Below the pieces are notes generated by a model that made no database searches, was not told the origin of the DNA, and was given only the letters and a program-made list of their open reading frames with translations. A program made the position numbers and the translations under genes. Positions 49,629-63,000 of a stretch of 64,000 nucleotides of DNA are shown in pieces. The stretch's first letter is position 1, and each line of letters begins with the position of its first letter. The stretch lies in the NCBI GenBank assembly GCA_012295275.1, contig CM022665.1:27174946-27238945 (forward strand), given 5' to 3'. The DNA is from Chrysomallon squamiferum. Its lineage: Eukaryota > Mollusca > Gastropoda > Neomphalida > Peltospiridae.

Positions 49629-52600
49629 AACTTGTACATGTTAGAACCAATGAATCCTGATTCACGTCTATGTGAAAGGTAAGAAAATACCTTCCCCGAT
49701 GGAGGAACTGCTGCAGTAACGGGAACCGCTGGTGCGGCCACCACCTCACTGGGATCAGTGCCAGTATGGTAGCCGTAAACCACCCATAAACAGAAGTAAA
49801 CACTAGTTAGGCATTCAGTGCATTGATAAAAACAACAGTGAAATCACAAATACTGTGCATTATCTATCTACTGGAATTAAAACATCCAGTGCTACATTCA
49901 AAACCAAAGTGAAATTATAGGTTTTCCAACATTTAATTCATAACATATTCAGTTACAATATATATATATATATGGGCTGTATTTAAAGCTGCATAGATTT
50001 GTACTAGGTAAGAAAATAATGTTATTACAAAAGTGGAGTTTTATTTAAAAAAATATATATGCAGATAAATGTATTTTGGTACAAGATGTAAGCAAATAGC
50101 TAATATAATTAATATTTTATTATTTTTTGGTTAGGTTACAGAAGATATCAGTAGCTGAATTACTGTAAATTTACTTTTGGTTTTATTAAATTAACTTTTC
50201 TTTTCTGTTTAAAGCAGCTTTTCATTATATGGACAAATCTAAGAAACTTTAGATATAGCCCTGAAATTAAGATATTAGGAACACAATGACAACATTTAGA
50301 CTAAACTATGAGTACTCTATTCAGACCAAATTAATATTTTTAAACAGACAACACCAAAGAAAAAAAGAAAACTTTGATTCTAATAACAAAAACTAGAAAT
50401 ATTAAATTTACTTCTAGAAACATTTACAGATAATATTTGACAAATTTAAAAAAAATAGAAACAATCCATGCAATGAAAAATATAATAGTATTAAAAAAAA
50501 ACTAAAATAATAATTAAACATGTATTACTTCATAAAAGCAAATGAAAATTAAAAAAAAAGTGCTATTAGGCAAAATGATTGTAAAAAGTGCTGTTTACAA
50601 AATGAATAGCAATGATAATAAAACAAAAACATAGCTATGAAATTTAAAAACAAATTTCATTATGTAAAGTCTCCAAACTCCAAACATAAAAAATAAAACA
50701 TAAAATAAAATGGGGAACAATTTGTTACATACATGTTCAGTTATCATTTAGATTTATTTTACTTTCTTCATTAAAATATAATTCTATGTAAGTAAATAAA
50801 TATTTACATTTTAAATGATAAACAGAAAACTCATATATGTCATTTATACTCTTACTTAACAAGGGAGATATGGTTTGACAATCATTCCCTGATATATGAA
50901 TAGAAATTTTACAGTTTCATTTTGTGTGGGTAAATTTCACTTTATGACATGCATGTATGTTAGAACAATAAATATTTGGAAGATTTAACTGCTATCATAT
51001 TTAAAACAATTTAAAACAATAATACAGAAATTAATATTTTATAAACATTCTTCAACTGTGAGAAAAATAAATTAAGAAGAATGCCTCCAAAGACAGTATT
51101 AAGTGAAGATGACACAGAAAGAAATCACCCAAAGACTGAAATCCTTTAATTTAAGACTTCTAATAATAAATATGAAATAAAACATTTTCCTTTCTGGGTT
51201 TTTTAACAGTGCTTCTATGAATTAAATTAGCACTACCTCATAATAAAGGACTGGAAATTAATGGTTGCAAGCAGATAAAATCATCCATATAATTTATGTT
51301 ACCAGGTATCGCTGTATGTCAGATGAACTATTTGCACCTGTATATTTGATATTTACCAAATTTGGGAAGTATTTCAAATTTAAATGCTAAATCTATCAAA
51401 TTATATAAAGAAACACAAGATCATTAATTTAGTGATTTATATTTATAGTTATATAATATAAATGCATATTTTGATATGGTCTAGCTGTGGAGTAAAAATG
51501 AAGAAATTTTTGAAATAATTGGAACTAAAAACAGAAAGAAATGAAATCAACAGTATTGAACTGTTTGAATCTGTGCAGGGCAATGACTTTATAACAGCTG
51601 TCTTTTACTTAGATATATATGCTAATCTCAAGCTATTAGTTAGTTAATATTCACTGAAGCTTTATTAAAACAATATTATATTTTTCAAGGCAAAACAACA
51701 CACTGAAGTTTAGTAAAATATTGTCACTCAAGGCATTTGTTAATTGATAAAATTCTCTGTAAAACATTTTTGAATTTTTTTGTTTCATCAAGACAATCCA
51801 AGTATAAAACAATATATTCAGCAAGCCAAGACATTTGTTAATAACAATCATCTGAAATGCAGACACTGAAACATTTTATTTGTATCACAGCTTAAGTTTA
51901 GTACTGAGACATGCCAAGGCCTGTGCTGATCCACACTCTCCTGAAAATAAATAGTTTTATTTTCACAGCACACTGGTTAAAATTAAATTAAACTCAACCA
52001 TGCTTATGGCAGAACCCCTTAACAGTTCCAAAAAAATACAAGATAATGTCAGTCATGCACACTCTGATGCCAACTTACTGATGACTGCATCTGTCTCTGA
52101 GGTACTGCAGCTCGCCGATGATGATGCTACATGATTGTACAAGTCAAATTAAAATAATATAGTACATCAATGCAAAGTGCTTTACAGTTTTGAAAACAAA
52201 AATAATCTGTTATGTGAATATACCGGTATAAAACTTGTAACATTGTCAGTGTCCTTAAAAAACCTCATCTGAAATGTCTGGACAATCTTCTTGCACATAA
52301 TACTTCTAACTGACATACTGTATTTATATTTACAGATAAACTCAAAATTTAATTATATTGGTTAATAAGATATTTATATTGTCTTTTTCTTCAGATATCC
52401 TTTCAATATCAGAATTAGATATTCTTTTTAACATTCTGAAAAACTTGTAAAACAGAGATATGAGATTCATTAAGGACACTGAAAACATGCTGTTGGGGAT
52501 ACTGTGCAGTTAGGTTTCAAAAACTGATACAGTAATAGCCAGGTTCAAAATGAATTTAAAAATTATTATTTAATAATTATAAAGACACTCTGCTTAACAT

Positions 52601-53966
52601 GATATCATTTTAATAACTGAAATTAATTATAAATAAATAAATAAATAAATAAAAATTAAAAAATTAAAAGTTGAAAAAAGATTAGAAAAATAAATGATAA
52701 AATGTAGAAAAAATACGAAAAAAAACATGTACTGCATATTATATCTGCTTAAGAAAATAAAAAAATCTCTTTTGGCTCTAGACATTCAGCTCAGTATAAT
52801 GGCTGTAAATGTGGTCAGTTTCACAACAAAACCTAACAATAATGCACTTCACTGAGTTGTGTTGGAGTCCAGAGTTAAGAACATTAAATGTTGGTATGTG
52901 GTTATGAAATCAAATATATAAAGTATTATAAATAATGGCTGTCAGTACTAAATATAAATAATGTACTATATCCAATGCAATTCAATACTTACGATACTAC
53001 ATAATATTCTCTAGATTACATATAAATGCTATATCCAATGCACTCAAAATTTATTAAACTTTTCTTCTTGGAATATAACAACTACAGTTTTAAAGAAATA
53101 AAAATAAAATAAATAAAACTATAAATTATAAAAAAATGCAAATTGTGCAATAAAATGGTCCTTAAAATTAGATTTAAAAGTCAGATTCTGTTAATGCTTG
53201 TCTGTTTTTAATGTTTGTATCTGTATGTAAGTATGTAATGAATGTGTTACATTTAAAATAAACTTTGTGATACTGATTTATTCCGTTAAAGATTGAAAAT
53301 AAGAAAATCTAATTCCAAGGACCACAGGGTAGGGTGAAGGATTACATAAATCAAATTTACCATTTAGTGTAAAAATGATTACTGTATATTTTAAATTAGT
53401 TTATATTACTTACCACGTCATCTGAATAACCAGTTCTCTGATCCAAGGTTCTGAAAAAATAATAAAATTCATTTTCAAACATGCTTAAACAATAATATAA
53501 TGAAGATGTATTTATTTACCTGTGGTTAATAACAACAAAGGAATTTTCAAAATTAAAAGTTCAATAATGACATTAAAGTATAATCTAGGTTTATACAACA
53601 TTTAACTTAACAAAAAGTAAAGGAAAAAAAGATGAAAAATTATGAACTAAAAATGAACTGAGGATGATTAAAAAACATGCAAACTAAGATATAAAAAATA
53701 AATATTTTTTTAAGTTAAATAATCTCAACTGTTTCAAGAAAATATAATTTTAATGTTATACTTTTTGACATTAGTATGCTTTTAACATGTTTTTTCCAAT
53801 TAATTAATTTGTTACAAATATTTAAAAATAAATTAAGAAAACTAAAATAAATATATACGATGTGTTTTAATCTGTGTGTGTATGAGAATGTGCATGTACC
53901 ATCTCTGTTTGTGTTTATTACTATAACTCAGTTGTTAAAAATGAAGAAAAAAAAAAAAAAAAAAAA

Positions 53967-54002
<36 letters not shown>

Positions 54003-57000
54003 AATAGATAAATAAAAAACAGATTATAAAAATCAAGAAAAGCAAACAATAAAAGAAGAGAGCACAAAATACAGAAAATGAAATGTTTAGGTATAAAATA
54101 CATGCAAGCACAGAGAAAGAAAACAACTCATTTCAGTCTTGTAAGAGGAAATGTAATTATTTAATTTATAAATGAAAAGCTGGGGGAAATGCTAACACAA
54201 AAACAATGGTAAAAACTGGCAAGCAGTAACAGTAAAAATCTGTAACTAGTCAGTTTGAAACTGAATTATTGTTGTGATTTTTTTTTTTTAAACAAAAATT
54301 ATGATTTATCAACAAACTTATATTAGATAAATAAATAAATCAAATAAGTCAGAAGTTTTTATTATTATTTATTTATTTATCTACTGTATTTAAAGAAAAG
54401 GAGATTATCTTACATTTGACTGTAAGTAATGTACAAATTTTACAACTAGAAATAATGTAAAAACTGTGCAAAATGCTGGTAGTTTTTCAAGTGATGAGGA
54501 ACAACGTGTTTCAAAATATTTATCAAATTGTGTGCTTTGTGTCTGTCAAAAACAAACAAAAATTAATTGGAATGCATTAAACCAAATGCATCTCCTGTTA
54601 TATAATCAGAACTTTTGTTTTCTGTTTTAGACTAGTTGGGTTAAAGATTAAAATCATTAAAACCTGGCCTAAGATTAGTAGATGTTAACATGCGTTTGCA
54701 ATATCAAACCAAACAGATTCTTACCGCAATGCTTCGTCTCTGTGTAAATATTTATATTTTAGTTATATACGGTCTACTAATCATTATGTTTAATTTTAAA
54801 GGTTCGGTTTTGAAGTAATAGTTAACATGCAGGCACCAATGACAATATTTAAATTAAAAGTTGTATAAAATTCTAATGTAAGTAAGTATTAGTATACAAG
54901 TACCTATAAACCACATAATTGTAATTAAATAATAAGGTATGTACTGTATTGTAATGTCATAACGCTGAATTGTCAATAAATACATTAGATAATAACAGGT
55001 ATAAGCAGAAATCTGAATATGTTATTTTCTTTTTTCTTTTTCACAAATGGTTTTCCTACTCTTTTATATTTTAATATTTAGTTACAAATGTAAAAGATAA
55101 TTTTCATCAGTTTAATAACACATTTTGCATCAAAATATCTGTGAATTTACAATACAGTACATTAAAACAATAAAAGGTAGAAGCGGAACCACTACAACAT
55201 AAAATACATAAACAGATACAACTAACAGCTATGATTAAAGACAAATATTAATGAATAAATTAATTTAAAAATTTCTCAGAATTAACTGAAAATGCAAAAC
55301 TAAAAAAAAGCTTGTTTATTTCTTTTAACCAATGAACAAAATGAAATGACATAAAAACTATTTACATGCTGAAAATAGTAACTTAAAACATTAGCCACTT
55401 TTTGTAACCATGCTTTCATCACTACTAACAACACTCTACATACCCTGCATCATTAGGTTTTTCTGTGAAGATTCGGAGTAAGAAGTGACCTTCATTGTTA
55501 GGTTCAAATGTTGAAGGAACAATGGCGTATGTGCCTGGAGGTAGTTTGTGTCGCCCACAAACCTCACGCATGTTGATAAATGTTGGCGACTTGGCCACTG
55601 ATGCATTATACTTGAAGAAGGTTTCATCCAGAGGTCCTTGATTTTCATCTGTCAACTAAATAACAAGAATGTCTCAAAAACAAATAAAAATCATCATTCA
55701 TAATTTCCAATATAAGTGTTTCAATAAAGAATGTAAAAAGATATATATTAAAATAATCTATTTTAAGCTAAATTTTAAAAGAATGTATTACTATAATGAA
55801 TCAGATTCTGAGCTCAGATATTCTAGAATTATTAGTCAATTTACTTTTAATATAATACTGACATTATTATTAAAGACATTCTTCAAATATAATTTCAAAA
55901 AGACATTTTCTGTGTGATTTTTAATTACAGATGATAATCTGAGTTGATGATTATTTGTGTAGAGAATAGTACTGTGATCAAACCTTGTAGATAACATAGC
56001 CGATGGTGAGCAGATCCAATCCTTCCTTCCTCTTCTTACGTCTGTCTTTCTGAAGAAGAGCTACAATCATTGTACACTGTTCTTCCTCGTCATCCTCATC
56101 AGGGTCAGTGAGAGTTATTCGGAACTGCGGGTTTGTCCAGAAAGTGGCTATAATTGATTGAGATAATAGGAAACAGAAAATGATGATTAATAAATTAGTA
56201 AATAGATATGTAAATAAAGAAAGAAAAGAAAACACAAATGATAAAATTGTCACAATCTATTTTAAGCATAAAAAAGCTTTGATACGTATCCTTTCATTTT
56301 AAAACTTTACACTAGTCTTAACAGTAAGAATATTCAAGTTTGAATCTAAAGTTTTATAAACAGGTGCATTCTCGACTGGCTAACAATAATAGCCCACTGA
56401 AATAATGATCCAGGGTTTATGTAAAAAATTTCTTCTACTGTATCATAACCCAAGGTGAGATTCTAAATATCTTCTGTATTTTTATTTTTTTGTTATTTTT
56501 TAAAATATATCATTTGGAAATTAAAAGCAGTGGTACATTTTGCCTTCATTATGTCCAGTGACCATGTTAACACATTTTGCTATTGGCCAGCAGGCTTCTG
56601 TTATTTCTATCAAATTATTTTATTAATAAATCATTGGTGAAAAACACTTTTTTTTATATTTCTATTCTGCATCTGATACATACAGTACATATAGCTTTAT
56701 AAACACAAAAGACTGAATAAATAAATTACAAACAAAATTAGGTTAAAAAATAATGCTGCTGACTTTCCCAGTTTCATTGCTTGCAACCATAAAGAAACTG
56801 ATGTAAAAATCATTAACAGGTCTTCTTTGTTTTTCTGTGAGCCTTACTGGAATTTTTAAATGACAATAAACACAAATCTCCTTCTTATGCCTTTCATTAA
56901 TTAATATAAATGTCTATCATTAGCTGGTCATGTGGAAGGAGAACATGTGACTAACTGTTTGAATAGCTGCAAAAATTTGTTGTTTTATTGTTGTGATTAG

Positions 57001-60000
57001 AGGTTGACAGTAAACACAGTTCTTATAAACTCGTATACAAATTAAACTGACTGAAATGGACATAATAAATAACAAGATTACAGTTTAGAAACCAGTGTAA
57101 ATAGAGGTCTGAGCCTCGAGGGAGCAGGCTGTAAGTAATCATAAACATGAGTCTGTATGAAATATTTTCTTTCTAGTAATACTAACACAGAAAGTTTCTG
57201 CAGCCACCAGCATTCACCCGCCGAACCCACTCAGCATCATGTTTACTCATTTCCCATTTCTTCTTGTTTCCCAAATCCTCCTCATCAAGTGAGTCTGGTC
57301 CAAGGTTACAAATCTCCAGCTTGTGGAAATTCATGGAGAAATCTTTGTAAGCCATCCTGAAATAGGAAATTTTAAGAATAAAATCAGCATTTGTTGAATA
57401 AAAAAATAAAAAATGACTAAAATATTGACTGTAATAAAGATGATAAATATTTCAAATCTATTATATCGGATATAATAAAGTATCATATCACAAAATTTGA
57501 TGATTGTTTTAGAAACAGATATAGATTTTTTTTTTCAGTCACAGCTGTCAAATTCAACAAGCTGTTTTTCAGATGTTTATCTTACAGTAACACCAGTCAT
57601 TCATATTCAAGAAAACATTCTATAACTAACTATCTTCTGTCACCTGTGGTTTAATCTATTTTAATTCTTAATGATATCAGGATTTTGTATGATTTAGTAC
57701 CTTATATGTGCTTTTAATTCATACTTCAGAATGGACTTAATGGATATAAACATATGCTATATTTGGTGTGTGTCTGTGTGTGAATTTTCAATGCAGTCTA
57801 AAGTGAAATTAATAGAAGAGTGTTAATCAAATCCGCTGTGTAAACAGAAACATTTAGCTATGCTGTTTAAAACATAGTGACCATTACCAGCAATTGTACA
57901 AAAGAAATGTTTCAACAGAGGAATAATGAGAAATGACCAGCAAATTAAAAAATCTGAATGGACTGACAATACACACAAACTTTCATATGCTGACATTCCA
58001 TAAAATGATAAAACAAAATAAATCCTTTGTTAAGCAGACTTTTGCAACTGATGTTTTTTGTCAGTTGACACTTGATAGATGTTTAACATTTGTAATAAAA
58101 CATACTGCAGTTTTGTGTCATTTTAATCTTTAAAAACAGGCACTCTACCTAAAACGGAGTATCTTGTTTGTCCCAAATGAATCTGGTTTTGACAGAGTCC
58201 ACTGTATGCGCATGTGTATGTATACACACACATATATAATATTAAAACATAACACTTACAAGAAATTGTATGGAGCAATAATTAAATTATTAGTATTCTG
58301 TAATAGAGGTTCATGTCAAACACGTACCAGAATTCACCATCATCATCAAAAGTCAGACCAATTTCTTGTTTCTCATCTTCAGGAATATACTGCCACTCTG
58401 GGGACCTAAAAAAACCCAACACAATTAATAATACATATATATGTGTGTGTGTGAGTGCATTGTGTGCGTGTGTGTATCTTGTAATCACTATGTGTAGTGG
58501 TCAGATATATTTTTACATTTTCAGACAAAGACCAAAAAGTACTTCTTTAGTGTTTAATTGCTGGTTTAGATCTTAAAAGACAATTCTGAAAACAGTTTTC
58601 ATTTAAAAAATAACCAATTGTTGTTATGTAAGATGTATTTTGTTTTGGCAGTAATGAAAATATCTTACTGGTCACTCCAAGCACCTTTCCACTCACACTC
58701 ATTACCCCATGGATTCCTAATACGGACCATTGGCATCTGACCCGAAACATTAGGTGTGCGAATATCTACCTTTAAAATTAGAAATAAATATGTTATAAAT
58801 CACTGATTATAAAATATCAGTAACAAAAAAAGATTAATGGTAATAAGCTATAAAGTAATAATAATAATAATGTTTATGGGGAAGAATATTATAAAATAAT
58901 AACCTGACAAAAAAAAAAAAAAAAAATGTAATATATTTAATTTGTTTTAAAAATTTCAATAACTAAAAATAGATATATAATTTTTTCTATATTAAATATA
59001 ACATTGAACATCATTAGTGTATATTTATTTATTAGAGTGTAAATACTACAGTAAATGTAACAAGAGGGAAAAATGTAATTTTACAAGCATTTTAAGTATA
59101 CAAAAGTTAAAATCTTTAGAAATAAAGATGTTTTTTTTAAATTGGTTTCAGTGCTAAACATATGAATGTATCAAAATCACATCAACTGCATCAAATAAGC
59201 AGCAGAAATTGCATTTTTTAATTTAAAAAAAGAGTTAAAAGCAAGGTAAAAATAAAAATAATTAAAAAACAAAAACTTTTTATTTAACCCTTTGAATCCT
59301 GACATATATGGTGACAAAAAAGAACTCAACAGTTGCTCCAAAATGGTAAACTACACAATTCTGCGCATGAGTTTATTTTATTTTCAGTACTGTGACTGGT
59401 TAAAATAAAAGGAAGGAGTTCCTTACTTCTGTGCTTGGCTTTACTAGTGGCCAGGCAGGATACTGCTACAGTATCTTTGGTTGCCAAGGAGGCCAGTCAG
59501 GTTCTAAGGGTTAATTCATCACATTTCTGTTGTTTTTTTTAAAACAATTTTTTTTTACTTTCTCACATGTGTTTGTATTTTTGTATGTATCTTATAAAAT
59601 TATTTAAAAAAAAAAAAAAAATTAACAAAAGAATTAAATAAATTATTAAATAACCTTGTATAAAAAGGTAGAAATACAAAATAAACTGTTACTGAACTTC
59701 ATTATGTAAGTGCTCAGCATGCTGAAACTTATTAACTGAAGCAGTCAACTTTGTTAGATGTAATTAGCCAAGATGTTTAGGGTTGTTAATTTTTCCCATC
59801 TGGTGGTGTGGGGCTTTTTTTTGTTGTTTTTTTTAAGACTGTTTTCAGCATGCATCTTTTACTAATTTTAATAATCAGTTCTTCATGGCTGTGTTTATCT
59901 GAAAGAAGCTTAAGCAGGCAGTTATAAAAAAATTTAAAATTATTTTTCTTTTTTAAAAAAATATTCACAGAATTATTTCACATTTACCTTTTTTTTTTTG

Positions 60001-63000
60001 TTAAGTGTACCCTGTGGTGATACCAAAAAATGGTCAAATAAAATTCTTCATACTTCCAATTCATTATTTATTGCTTAGAGTGATATATTACTGCTTATAA
60101 AGCATGACAAAAAAAAGAAAAAAGAAGAAGAATTATACTGTTATAAAACATCTGAACAGTGCCGTATTATCCTTTCACAACAGGAATTGTGATTTCACCG
60201 CAAATATTATAACTGTGTTTCTGACAAGACTTGAAGCAAATTGATAATCTTTTGTTATACTATGCTGTAATTAAGAATGGATGACAACCCTAACCCCACT
60301 AAACAAACAAACAAAAAAAGATACCTTGGAAGTATGCAGAAAATATTCAGACCATTATTTCATATAACCAAGGGTATATTTTAAGCGTTTTTAGAAAAGC
60401 AGTGTTGCCACACACAGATACCTACGTGAGCCCAACGGTAGGAAGTGCTAACCTGTTACCAAAATATCACTACACAGGCAGTGATTAACAGGGACCACAA
60501 TAAATCACAATAATGTGTTTAAAAAAAAAAAAAATAAAATAAAATAAAATAAAAACACAAAGGACACAATGAACTGAAAGATTACTTATCAATAACAATT
60601 TAAAGAAAAAAAAAAAATGGAAAAGACCATATCAGGAAATATCAGTAAATTGCAAATAGGTATGCACTAAATAACAAATACTGGTACTGGGTACATGAAA
60701 AATACTTAAGTTACGTAATACACAACCTGTCTGTGTCTCTTTGCCTTTCAAAAAACAAAAAATTAAAAACAAAAAAATAAAAATCTTAGCAATAACCCAC
60801 AAATGTTAAGAAATTTATACAAGTCTCTTAAAAATGTTCTAAATAGGACAAGTAAAAAGTTTGTAATTTACTCTATCGGTCAATAAAAAAATAAATAATA
60901 AGAAATAAAAGCGAAAAAAACAAGAACTCCCAAAACTAATGGAATTGGTACCCTTTCACAAAGTCTCGATTTTTCATATTTTTATAAATATCTGTGATAC
61001 TGTTTTTGACTCATTCTATCCAAAATTTTAACCTTGAATCTTTGAAATCATTTAACTCTCTGGTTTAAAATGTTGGCTGAAAGGTTCTTTCATGGAACGT
61101 AGTGGTGAATAAAATTTCACCTGTGGTCGTGCAAAACTTCTCCAAAAAGGTAAAGCTGATGTAAAATGACCCCAAACATTAGTAACATACAAAGAGTACT
61201 GATAGTAAATATGCCAAACTAGTATCTAGAGTATCTGAAAAATTACTGATAAAAAGTAATAACAATATGACATAAATAATAATAATAATATAAGGAGTAA
61301 CTGAGGATACTGAAATTTACACCGTTCTAATTTCTTCACACAATGTTAAAACAATCCTGACTATAAAATTCTGCCAGGCTTACCAGTTTGATAGCTGTTA
61401 CACTGTATGCATGTCCCACAATCAGACCATTGTCTAGCTCAGATTCTAAAGCACTACCTTCAGGCTGAAATGAAAAATTAAAATTAAACAATTAAATTTC
61501 AGTGATATTAACATCCACCTCAGTCAGAAAAGAATATTTGCATATTTAATGTACAGATGATTTGTTTAGGCATAAAAAATTATTTTCTATATAATAACAA
61601 TGACAAAATATTCTTTAGTAAAGATATGGTTATTTTTCTTTAGACTCTTTTACGTTCACTAAAGTTTTAATATCTTGTAAAGTTATATTTCTTCTCCTAT
61701 TCTTAATGCAAGCAACATAACAGAGTAAGACAGATAGATAGAGATCAAAAGAGATAGAATGAAAAAACCCAGTAAAAGCTAGTGAAAGGATAAAGAAAAT
61801 GAGAAGAGTAACTAGATGAGTTAGAAAGAAAAATTAACTAAAGAGAAGATGAAATAGAAAGAGAAGTGATGTAAATCACTTGTAGGAAGCTACAAGGCAG
61901 ATAACTGTAAGGAATCTGTGAGACTAACAAAACATTCCAGTACAGATCACTGACTTACATCAATGGAACATCCCATGAGAGCATTTCTCTCATAAGCTTT
62001 AAGCATGATCTTCAAGAGATTTGGTGGAGCTTTCTTCAAGTCAAACATCTCAGTGACACCACCAGTGAAGTCCTCCATTGCCTCACTGGTGCTGCCACCT
62101 TTAAGAGACTCGTAAGATCCACACAGCCTGAAATACATAATCAGAAAATAAATACTATAAACAGAACCACACATTTTCATCAGCATTAAATTATTTTGTA
62201 AAAATACAAAACCAAATTAATAAACTTAAATTATTAATATAAAAAATGCTTATTAAATCCAGATAGTTTTATTATGAATTCCAGACTTTATCTTTTCATT
62301 ATGCACTATTAGAAAAAATATTATTTTGTTTTTAAAATATTTTAATATTTAAAATCAACTACTTGCAAAATATTTTTATAAGCATGTAAATACAATGTTG
62401 TCAAATTATTTTGTATCAGAGCGGTATAAGTAAATATTCCTTGATCTCTAAATTTGTTTGTTCAATATATTACTTTGCATAGGCTTTTTCCAACAGTGCA
62501 CTCCAAAATTCACTCTTCTCAGTGGAGTGCATGAAGACAAGCTGTCCACAGTAAGTTGGCAACCGGTCATCAACCACCACCTCAACCCACTCTCCCTGGT
62601 GCCAGATGTTAAATTTGAAAATACCACAGTAGCCATCAGTGAAGTTCTGATCTGGGGGAACAACTTTGTTCAGAAGTTTCGGGTTGCAGGTCAAGGATGC
62701 TACTGCAGCTAGAAGCCAGCAGTCACCTAGAAAATATTTATTAAATATTAGAAATGTGTGTGTGTGTGTGTGTTTTTTTGTGTCATGTGCATTGTGAGTT
62801 TGTACTTATGCATATGTATGTGCATATTAATATGTGTACATGCACTGCAATGACTACACATTTGTCTGTACATAAATAAATGCATATTTATAAATGAAGG
62901 ACAAATCAAGAAAATAAAAAATAAAATCAAACTGACTTAGTGTGTGTTTTTATTTTACATAATTTAAAAAAAAATCTTTATCTGAAATCCAAATTTTATA

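Noticed and set aside
50856-50888. 33-base exon-like segment on the calpain strand with a GTAAGA donor
   Set aside because: Read in phase 0 it ends in a stop at the donor and in phase 2 it stops early; the remaining phase fits no neighbouring exon.
60420-60460. Possible tRNA-like or short hairpin piece (CCTAC ... GTAGG)
   Set aside because: Only a five-base stem; no acceptor stem, anticodon arm or T-loop consensus.
62458-62712. 84-residue + strand ORF
   Set aside because: Antisense shadow of the calpain protease exon that carries the catalytic cysteine.
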